Of a DNA stretch of 64,000 bases, positions 21,964 to 33,900 are shown in pieces. Each line of letters starts with the position of its first letter. Position 1 is the first letter of the stretch. Location of the stretch: the NCBI RefSeq assembly GCF_032362555.1, contig NC_083533.1, positions 3,415,001 to 3,479,000 on the forward strand. Direction: 5' to 3'. The notes under the pieces were generated by a model. That model saw nothing but the letters and a program-made list of their open reading frames with translations. It searched no databases and was not told the DNA's origin. The translations under genes and the position numbers were made by a program. Source of the stretch: Amyelois transitella (Eukaryota > Arthropoda > Insecta > Lepidoptera > Pyralidae).

Positions 21964-24900
21964 TTATAATGCTATAAAGTCCTCATTAGATACTGATGTA
22001 GTTGAATCAGCAGATGAAATTGTAGATTGTACATTTTCTTCATTGCTTATGTCAGGTGGCGCTGGACTAGAAATTTCTGAAATATTACTGTTCGTTTCAG
22101 TACTAGTTGGTAATTCAAAACTCTCACTTGCATTGTCATCATTATTTGGCTCAGATTCTGAATTCGTTCCCTCGGCCTCTGCAGATTTTGGTATTTCTGT
22201 TGTACTGCTAGTAATTTCTTCATTATCCAGTCCCTCATTTGCGTTTTTCTCTTCATCTATAACAGATTCTTCGGTATGTGAATCCGCGTCCACGACGTCG
22301 GTTGCGATATGTTCACTACTATTTGAAATTGGTCCTTTATCAGTTTCTGTGGTATTTTCATTATCTTCAGTATTATCTTTGTCATTCTCATCAGGTTTTT
22401 CTGCGTTATTTACTGGAATAATAATACTGGTTGTTGTTTCTTCATCCTTTTTTTCGTTCTCATTTTGATCTTTAACGTCATTTTCTATCCCAATGTTAGA
22501 ATCATTCAAATACGGTTTCAAGCTATCAATAATTTTTCCAGCTTCAGTTTTTGGGTAGAAAATGAATATATTAGTCACATGGTCGTTACCAGTTGAACTT
22601 CCGTATATATTATTAGCTTTGACGTTATTGTGATTTTCTTCAGTTTTAGTTACATTAGGCTGCACTACTTTATTGACAGTTTTATCAATTTCAAATTTAG
22701 TTTCATTCAATTTATAACTTTCTAGTTTAGTAGTATTTAGTTTATTGTTTTCTAGTTTTGTCACATTTGATTTATGATGATTCGGCTTATCGTCTCTGTC
22801 TCTATGTTTTCTACTGAAATCTTCATTTAATATTACATTACCTTCTAAGTTTGAAGTATTAGTTATTGGTATCTCGTTGCCATCTATAATTATGGTGTTG
22901 TTTTTAATAACCGGTTCCTTATTTTCTGTTTCGTTAATCTTGTTCTCTTCTTTAGTTTGGTTAACATGAATGTCATGGTTGGTGTTCTCATACTTCTTAA
23001 TTTCTTTTGCGACTTCCTGCTTGACCATTTCTTTGACACGCTGAAAAATATATAAAAACATTAATAATTGAGATTTAAATCATTACAGGTTATCGGCCAT
23101 CGCCTACATCTTTAAATATATATAATTTCATCATATTTTAATTTCGTCATAAAGCCCGTCAGTCTCGCCCCGAGAGGGATATAGACTATTATATGACTAT
23201 ATGTATGTATGGATGTGTATATGCCATAAACTTGCACGTTATACTTACTTGAGAAATAACTTCCATATAATTAGAAGTCCAATGAGCCAGCCATTTCCAG
23301 AATTGTTCCTGCAGTAAATTAAGTTAATTAATTTAATGGTCTTTTTTAAAACAAAGATTCCCCACTCTTCATATTTTATTTTCTTTCTCTTACTCTAGGT
23401 CATAACCTAAAATAAGAGATATCAAATCTGGAGACATATCTCCAGATTTGATTTACTCTAACAATGAGAGAAAAAAAATAAAGATATTTGTCGGCGAATG
23501 AAATTTAATTTTTGGCTGCATTGGTGGCTTACAAAGGGCCCTACTAAAATAGAATTTGTTAAGACAAAACGTATTATAGAAATCTAATAAACTTTTACTT
23601 ACGCTCTTGATCAGTTTCTCGTATAAATCCTCTTTTTCTTCAACTGGTTTATCTTTGCTTGGCCTTTTATTCTGGAAAAGGGAAAAAAATAGTTTTAATA
23701 CGACAAAACGTATATTTACTTTAGCCATATTCAGTTCAGAACAGGTTAAGAAAACATCTGCTCCGAAAAGAATAACTTAAAAACTTACGTGTTTCAGCAT
23801 AGATTTTGAAGCTATGTTCTCATTGTCAACATCACTTCCCTTTTCTGGGTCATCAATACTTTTCTCAGTATCTTCTTTCATGACACTTGTAGGTTCACCC
23901 TTTTCGCTCACATCATCCGGTTGTTCTGTAGTATTTTGGTCTTCTTCCGAATCGGCGTTACTGTCCTCTAGGGCTTTAGCAGTACTAGTTTCTCCTTTAT
24001 TTGTATCAACGTAGATATCATCTAAGCCCTCAGGATTATTTTCGGCAGTTGTAGGTTCTTGAATTTCTATTTCTTCAGTTGATGTTAATATTTCGTCACT
24101 AGTTGTTGAAGTTTCTTCAATCGGTGCAAATATTTCTACAGTTGATGTTTCTACGCCTTCAGTTGATGTTAATATTTCTTCACCAGATTTTGAAGTTTCT
24201 TCAATCGGTGCAAATATTTCTACAGTTGATCTTTCTATACCTTCAGATGATGTTAGTATTTCTTCACCAGATTTTGAAGTTTCTTCAATTGGTGCAAATA
24301 TTTCTACAGTTGATGTTTCTACGCTTTCAGTTGATGTTAATATTTCATCACCAGATTTTGAAGTTTCTTCAATTGGTGTTAAATCTTCTTTTGATGTTGC
24401 AATGTCTTCAGTTGATGTTAATGTTCCTTCAGATGATGTTTCTATACCTTCAGCTGATGTTTCTATAAGTTCAGACGATGTTTCTGTACCTTCAGTCGAT
24501 GTGAATATTTTATCAGTTGAAGATAAAATTTCATCACTAGATGTTAATATTTCTTCAGTTGGTGTTAATATTTCCTCTTTCGATGTTACTATACCTTCAG
24601 ACGAAGTTAATATACCTTCGGAAGATGTTAATATACTTTCAGTTGATGTAAATATTTCATCACTAGAAGTTAATATTTCTTCAGTCGGTTTTAAAATTAT
24701 TTCAGTAGGTTTGAATATATCTTCAATGCGTGTTAAAATTTCATCAGAGGGTGTTAAACCTTCTTCAGCTGAAAGCAATTCTTCTCCAGACGATGGTAAT
24801 ATTCCTTCAGTAGGCGTTACCATTTCTTCATTAGGTGTAAAATTTTCTTCAGTTACTTTTAATATTTCATCATTAGGTGTTGAAATTTCACCAGTTGAAT

Positions 24901-27900
24901 GTATCGTTTCTTCAGATGATGTTAATATACCTTCTGTTGATGATTCATCAATTTGTGGTGTAGAAGTTACAACATCTTGCTGTAATAAGGTAAGATTATA
25001 AAATTTGAGACTATAGTTGCTAGTCTGATATAGAAATAAGAATGCTTAAATAAGTTGACCATGTTGAGAGGATGAAGAAAAACTAAGGTAAGGGAAAGGG
25101 GGTATAAATATAGAAACAATGGAAGGCCAAGTTAAAAGTACATAGACAAATTGAAATTCTGATACATAATCAAATTGACAGGTTTGTTTAAAATTGTTCA
25201 GCGCACTGGCCGCTAAGAAAAAAAAGTAAATTTTAAATAAAAGAAAAATGGTGATCGTCAGTTGTTAATTTTCCACAACGATGATAATTAGACACAATTG
25301 AAGTTAGGGTTTCTTATGTTTTAAGTTGAATGTTATAGTTTTCTTTATCTTAAAGACACATTTTTTTATTTTACACCCCGGCCTTATTATCTAAACAAGC
25401 TTGTTTGTCTGAAAGCCTTATACCCGCTTCGCACGAGGCGGCCAGTTCTAAAGCATTCGATTAAATTATTTTCTCTTTATTAGTACCATAACTTACGTTA
25501 CGTTGTACCGTGTGGTTCCCGGCACCAGTACAAAGAGGAATATGACCACTCCATCTCTTTGCTATGGATATCGAAAAAGGCGACTAAGGGATAGGCTTAC
25601 AAACTTGGGATTCTTTTTTAGGCGATGGGCTAGCAACCTGTCACTATTTGAATCTCAATTCTTTCATTAAGCCAAATAGCTGAGCGTGGCATATCAGTCT
25701 TTTCAAGACTGTTAGCTCTATCTACCCCGATAAGGGATATAGACGTGACCATATGTATAAGTATGTATAACTTACGTTGTCTTCGTGTAGTGTCAATGGT
25801 GCCCCAACTTGGTAATTAATGGGTCGGAACATATTCTGAAAAATATAGTGAACTATGTACATTAACAGTACGATATGTTTTAATTTATATTTTGATAAGT
25901 TTTATACATTTGCTAGTCACTAATATATTTCATATTTTATTTGTCTGTTTCCAATGTCTCAATTCGCAACTGTATTTAGAGGCGTAAGACCGCCATTAGC
26001 AAATCTATTGGCATTTTGATGGAAATTGGCTTTAGGGACATTTGGTAAAATTTTCTTTGGTCATATTATTATGCTTGTGAATACTAGTTTGAAAAACAAA
26101 AACAATCTTGATTTCACCTTTATAGGGTTTGTGGGAGAACCATTTTTATACTAGTTTTTAAGTTGGGCCAAGCCTAATACATCTCAGAAAACCGCATTCA
26201 AAGCGGTGCAATAGTTTCGCGTGATTCGAGTACAATACAGACGGATAGGCAGACAGAAATTCGAAAAATCATATTTTTGGTTCTTATGGTCATCTTATTT
26301 AAGTAAACACATTATAATTTTTTTACATTTGTAACTAAGTGCCGTGTGACTCCCGCACAAAGAGAAAAAAATAAGACTATTCCATCCCATGTATATCACA
26401 AAAACGACTAAAGGATAGGCTTATAAACTTGGGATTCTTCTTATAGGCGATGAACTAGCGACCTGAGATTTGAATCTCAATTCTATCATCAAGCCAAACA
26501 GCTGAACGTGGCCTTTCAGTCTTTTCAAGACTGTCGGCACTATCTACTTTGCAAAGGATATAAACGTGAATATCTGTATGTATGTATGCATGTACATTTC
26601 TTACTAGATAACTCACATTCCAAACATATCCATGATCATCAGACAGATTCATGCCGTAAGTTTTCACAGCGCTCTGTGGTATAAAAGCAGTATCATCATC
26701 ACTATCACTCTTCAGTCTGCTTTCTGTTTTATTATTAACATCATCATCATTAGGTTTTGATGTGGCGAAAATATCATTCATTTTGAACTTTGAATCCTGG
26801 TTATCTGTTCCGTCAGCCTGAAATTAAATTAATGGAAAATAAAAGCTCGAGCACACTTTAAGCAGGTCAAAAGAAATGCAGTTCAGAAGCCTCCACCAAG
26901 TTCAGAATTCAAAAATTTTATTCATTATCATGGGACACTTCGTATCACTTAATAATTGTCATATCATTTGTGACGTGTGGTTCCCGGCACCAGTACAACA
27001 AATGAATAGGACCACTCAATCTCTTTCCCATGGATGTCGTAAAAGGCGACTAAGGGATAGGCTTACATACTTGGGATTCTTTTTTAGGCGATGGGCTAGC
27101 AACCTGTCACTATTTCAATCTCAATTCTATCAGTAAGCCAAATAGCTGAACGTTGCCATTCAGTCTTTTCAAGACTGTTGGCTCAGTCTACCCCGCAAGG
27201 GATATAGACGTGACCATATGTATGTATGTATGTATTACCGGTTCTCTAAAGACTCGTAGACCAGGATAGTTGTTGTAGTCGATGGGTGGCAGCGTTGGTG
27301 CTATAGGAATGTCCTGTGCAGATAAATGTAATTCAGTTTAAGTACTTACATACATGCTAATTACCATTTTTTTATATTCAATATTTTATTTTATTTATTA
27401 TAGGTGCCGTGTGGCTCCCGGCACCAATACAAAAAAGAATAGGACCACTCCATCTCTTTCCCATGGATGTCGTAAAAGGCGACTAAGGGATAGGCTTACA
27501 AACTTGGGACTCTTTTTAGGCGATGGGCTAGCAACCTGTCACTAGTTGAATCTCAATTCTATCGTTAAGCCAAATAGCTGAACGTGGCCATTCAGTCTTT
27601 TCAAGACTGTTGGCTCTGTCTACCCCGCAAGGGATATAGACGTGACCATATGTATGTATGTATGTATTTTATTTATTATTTTGTTTTCCAATTGTTAGTT
27701 TTATATTAGTAACAACAATAGAGATTACAATTAAATCAAATTAAAACTAAAACTACTTATAAAAAGAAAGAAAAAAGATGACTACAAACTAAAATTTAAT
27801 ATATAAATTGTACAGTCCTTGTTTATTTTATTATTAATAATGTGTTTGTTGGTGTCGCTGATGGAAATCTTTTATTTCAAATTCAAATTCAAAATCTTCA

Positions 27901-30900
27901 TTGCATATCATAAAGTTCCTACATCTGTAGAATTACAGTTTACTGCTTATAAATAGATATAATATGAACCCTGTTGGGCATCGCAATTATAAAATAATAT
28001 GGAACGGCGGGCAGGTTTATGTCGGCTGTTATGTTGAATATAACAATAAAAAAATATTGTAATATATTTGGAGAAAATATTAATAAGCAATTTAAAATAA
28101 ATATAGATAGTTAATTTACTATTTTTATACCTATTTACATAATTTTGAATAGTTACGGAATTGCTTTCATATTATTAATTTATTATCTTAAATTATATTT
28201 AACGTAGTTCACTCGGTTCATAAATGATAGTAGGATATGAGAGAGAGTGAATTCTAAGAATAAGTTCTTACCTGGTAATTAAGACTCCTTTTAACTCTTT
28301 CAACTGGATCAGATTCAGGCAAAAGTGAAGCTGTATTGCTTATCTGGAATATAAATAAATAATAAATAAATAAATATATACGGGACAAATTACACAGATT
28401 GAGTTAGCCTCGAAGTAAGTTCGAGACTTGTGTTACGAGATACTAACTCAACGATACTATATTTTTATAATATAATAATAATAAATACTTATATAAATAA
28501 ACATCCAAGACCCAGGCCAATCAGAAAAAGTTCTTTTCTAATCATGCCCTGGCCGGGATTCGAACCCAGGACCTCTGGTATCACAGACAAGCGTACTACC
28601 GCTGCGCCACAGAGGCCGTCAAACGTATGTGTGAATATAATAATTTGTAATAACAATAATATATTTTAATCAAATTACTAACCTCTTCTTTCTCCGTTAA
28701 ATTCACGATTGCGGGAGCATCGGTAGAACTGACGATCGCTTCATTTTTACTTATTATTTCTGGTTCTTTGGTTGTCTGAAAATGATTTAAGGGTTTACTA
28801 CTGTCAATTGCACCATAGACTTGCTTGTACCTTACGTGAATTAAAAAAAAGCCATCTAATTCGACTTTTTGCGTGAGGTCAATTTACATACACACATACA
28901 TATGGTGACGTCTATGTCCCTTGCGGGGTGGACAGAGCCAATAGTCTAAAGACTGAATGGCCACGTTCAACTATTTGGCTTAATGATAGAATTGAGATTC
29001 AAATAGTGACAGGTTGCTACCCCATCGCCTTAAAAAAGAATCCCATGTTTGTAAGCCTATCCTTTAGTCGCCTTTACGACATCCATGGGAAAGAGATGAA
29101 TTGGTCTCATTCTTTTTTTATTTACAAAGGTCAACAACCTAGAGATGTCTTTTATTATTATATTCTGTTATACGCATGGATGTAGTAAAAGGCGAGTAAG
29201 GTATAGGATAATAATCTTGGGATGCTTCTTTTAGATGATGGGCTAGCAACCTGTCACAACTGTTAGCCTTTCAGTCTTTGCGATACAGTTAACGCTGTCT
29301 ACCCCGTAAGGGGTAAAGACGTTATTATATATGTATGATGTTATATACTTAAGCCGTGTGGGTCCCGGCACAAATAGAAAAATAATAAGACCACACCATC
29401 TCTTTCCCGTGGATGGCGTAAAAGGCGACTAAGGGAGAGGTTTTAAACTTGGGATTCTTCTTAGGCGATAGGCCAGCAACCTGTCACAATTTGAATCTCA
29501 ATACTATAATTAAGCCGAACGTGGCCTATCGGTGTTTGCAATATTGTTGGCTCTGTCCACTCCGCGAGGGATAAAGACGTAACTATATGTACGTTATATA
29601 CTTAATCCTGATTAACTTACACTGGTTTTCATCATACTCGCAATGTACCTTTCCCTTAATCGATCGAATAAAAATTGCCTTTGTCTGATCTGAAAATAAT
29701 ATTTCAAATTAATTCATTCGTAGCATATATTTAAAATTGAAGTAAATATTTAAGGTAGGTTCTTTAAATCATATGCACAAAATAATAATTAAATACCTAG
29801 ATATCTATATCTATCTATCTATACGGGACAAATTACACAGATTGAGTTAGCCTCGAAGTAAGTTCGAGACTTGTGTTAGGAGATACTAACTCAACGATAC
29901 TATATTTATATATAAACATTCAAGACCCAGGCCAATCAGAGAAAATTCTTTTCTCATCATGCCCTGGCCGGGATTTAAAGATGTATTCATGATTCATCGA
30001 AATGATTTAATCACTCTTCATAATCTACGGATTTATATTTTTTTTTTAATGATTCACTCATGTGTCACACATCATCTATACATATAATAAAACGATAAAA
30101 ATATTTTGTTTGTATATTTAGTATTTTGTTTGTAATGGATAGAGATTTCTTTTTTACATTTTTTTATCTGTCTGTTCATATCTGATTGTATGATCAAGAT
30201 TCAACTCGAAATTTACGCAGACGAAGTCGCGGGCATCAGCTAGTTAGTTTATATAAATAAATAATACTGTATATACTTAAATATTACCTTGTTTTCTTTC
30301 TCATCTAAAGCCGTAGTGATTGGTGACTCTGTAATGACCGTAACATCCGACGCTATTTCACGTTTCTCTTCAGAAACGGGCATGTCGGCTGCTGCCTCAC
30401 TGACCTACGACAACAAAATAGGTTTAATATGAGTATCTAAGTTACAGATATTCAAAGAAGATTGAATCCAGAGAAGTGCCGTGTGGTTCCCGGCACCAAT
30501 TGAAAAAGAATATGACCACTGCATCTTGTTCCCATACATACATTAATACATATAGTCACGTCTATATCCCTTACGGGGTAGACAGAGCCAACAGTCCCGA
30601 AAAGACTGAATGGCCACGTTCAGCTGCTCGGCTTGTTCCCATGGATGTCGTAAAAGGCGACTAAGGGATACGCTTATCGATTTGAGATTCTTCTTTTAGG
30701 CGATGGGCTAGCAACCTGTCACTATTTGAATCTGAATTCTATCATTAAGCCCAACAGCCAAACGTGGCCTTTCAGTCTTTTCAAGACTGTTGGCTCTGTC
30801 TACTCCACAAGGGATATAGACGTGATGATATGTATGTATGTATGTATGAATCCGGGGAACATGGTGAATGAAGCGTTGGATGCCTTTATAAGAAGTTGTC

Positions 30901-33900
30901 CAATAAGACTCGCGTGGCGGTGCGTGAGGGCGTGTTGGTCCCAACACTGATATATGTATATACTGATATAAAAAACAGAAAATATATATTCTTTTTACAT
31001 ACATACATACATATACGCGTACATACGGGTAAAACTAACAATCACCTCTTTTTTGAAGGCAGTTAAAAATAGAGTAACTTACCTCTACTGCATTTTCATC
31101 ACTTGCATGTTCAGATTCAGATGCAGACTCCTCGTGAGTTTCCTGAAAAGAACAAAACATAGGTTAGGTTCCAAACGACGAACAAGTTAGGATCATGCAT
31201 ACTCGTATGTATGCCAGCTGGCTTTGCCTGTTAATATTTATATACAACTAGCTGTGCCCGCGACTCCGTCCGCGTGGAATAGTTATTTCGGGCATCACTG
31301 AAGCTCATCAAGGGTGAATAATTTTCCTCGTTTTTTTTACAATTTCCATTATTTCTTTGATCCTAATAGTTGCAGCGTGTGTTATATAGCCTAAAGCCTG
31401 CCTCGATAAATGGTCTATTCAACACAAAAAGAATTTTTCAATTCGAACCAGTAGTTCCTGAGATTAGCGCGTTCAAACAAACAAACAAGCAAGCAAACAA
31501 ACTCTTCAGCTTTATAATATTAGTATAGATAAATAATAAAATACAAATAAAGAAGGTTGCCTACATTCTTGTAGAGGAGAGAAGTCCCAAAAAATATACT
31601 TATTTAGAGTAAAATAATTTAAAATTTTTCAAATTCAAATTCGAAATTTTTATTCATTATTATAGGATACTTCATATCGCTTAATAATTGTCAAAACTTT
31701 TAGTTTCACAACATTGGTTGACGTCAAATAAATTACTTAAAAACTCAGTTTACTGCCGCATCCAAGGCGACAGTGCAGAAGAAGCGGTAACAATCTGCAC
31801 TGCAGCATTCAAAATAACAATCATATTACCGTTTCGTGAAGACCATAATCTGCGAATTGATAACCATGGCCGTTGGTGAAGGGTCGCAGACTCTCATCCA
31901 TTTCGATTTCAGCTGGCTCCGATTTTCTCTAAAAGTTAACAGTTAGTTATTTCAGTCAGTACAAAATAATGATCTATGTGTGAGACACTGGTGTCTGCAC
32001 TAGGATAACCTGTATGACAGATCACCAGCCTCTCCTACTCTGAGCCAAGTGTTATTCAATGTCGGTAACCATATACATACATACACTAGCTGTTGCCCGA
32101 AACTTCGTTCGCGTAGATTTCGATTTTTTCCGCGTTAACTTATTTGCAGGCAAACTCATGCATTGAGTTAATTCATAAACGATAACTTTTTTTTAGTGAA
32201 CCGATTTTGATGAAACAAACTTTAAATGTTTTTCTGTGTTAAAACAAAGCAATTGGTGAAAGTGTTTCAGTAAATCGGTCCTATCATCGTCTATACACAG
32301 ACTTGCCAGCCTTCTCTTAAATTGTAGTGAAAGATGCTCTCAGAAATGAATGTTTTGATAATGTATGTTTAATTACCTCCACTTTAGCATCTTCATAAGG
32401 CTTCTCTATCAGATGGTAGTACACTATCTCTCGCAACGTGGGTTTCTCCGGCTTCGGCGCTATGAATCTTGTCTTCTGTCCAGCATCTTGGATTTCATAC
32501 ACATCGCTTGGTCTGTCTTGCTGCAAAAGATGATGGTTCTCATCTTCATGACATTTATAACTTTGTTTTTTATCAACCTATCAGCCGTGTGGTTCCCGGC
32601 ATCAATACAAAAAAGAATAGGACCACTCCATCTCTTTCCCATGGATGTCGTAAAATGCGACTAAGGGACAGGCTTACAAACTTTGGGATTCTTTTTCTAG
32701 GCGATGGGCTGGCAACCTGTCACTATTTGAATCTCAATTCTATCATTAAGCCAAATAGCTGAACGTGGCCATTCAGTCTTTTCAAGACTGTTGGCTCTGT
32801 CTACCCCGCAAGGGATATAGACGTGACCATATGTATGTATGTATGTTTTTTATCAATAAACTGTGGGTCGCGACGTCGCTCCCGTGGGATTTTCCAGAAA
32901 TCGTAACCACCGTAAGAGCATCCCTCAGCATACCATACCATAAAATTATATAAATTAATTAATTTATACGGTACAAATTACACAGATTGAGTTAGCCTCG
33001 AAGTAAGTTCGAAACTTGTGTTACGAGATACTAACTCAACGATACTATATGTTATAATAAATACTTATTAAGATAAACATCCAAGACCCAGGCCAATCAA
33101 AGAAAATTATTTTCTCATCATGCCCTGGCCGGGATTCGAACCCGGGACCTCCGGTGTTACAGACAAACGCACTACCGCTACGCCACAGAGGCCGTCAACA
33201 TAATGCCTCTATACTAATTCATACCTCGATACTAATTCCTGAACCAATTCAAGTACCTAGATAAGATTACGCAACTTTAGATCTGGTTTTGTAAAGATCA
33301 TTGTTATCGAGATATATAGATAAAATAACATACAGATAGAAAAAAAAAGTAAATTAAAAACATGTTTGCATACAGGCTTTTGCCTTTGGTTTAGCTCGCG
33401 TTCTGTCTAGATTTATGACATTGTGACATAAATTTGATTTACGACCAATTTATTAGATATTTTATACTAGAATAGACCACATTGATTTTCAAAATTGGAT
33501 TCAAGGTATCACTTATTGACGTCACATAACTTAAATCTAAACACCTCTACTACCACCGCTTCCAAAGCGCATGTGTAGAAGAAGCGGCGGAACAAACTAC
33601 ACTTCAACATTTTCAGCGGACGTCAATTTACAAATGTAGATCTCTAAAATAGTCTACATTTTTGTTCGGTAAATACATATGCATTCATTAATGACGCCTC
33701 TTCCCCGGAGGGGTAGGCAGAGACCACACCATCCACTTGCCACGATCCCTACATTGTTCTTTCGCTTCATCCACATTCATAACTCACTTCATGCAAGCTC
33801 GTCGGTTTCGGGCACTCTTGACCTGACCTCTTGACGTACCTTGATCAACTAGACCTTCCCACTCCAACATTCCTGTAGTTCATACGTATAGGTAAGAGTG

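Noticed and set aside
22043..22468. Plus-strand ORF of 141 codons (and those at 24103-24468 and 24402-25001)
   Set aside because: Antisense shadows of gene A repeats. The minus frames have matching splice sites and continue across exons.
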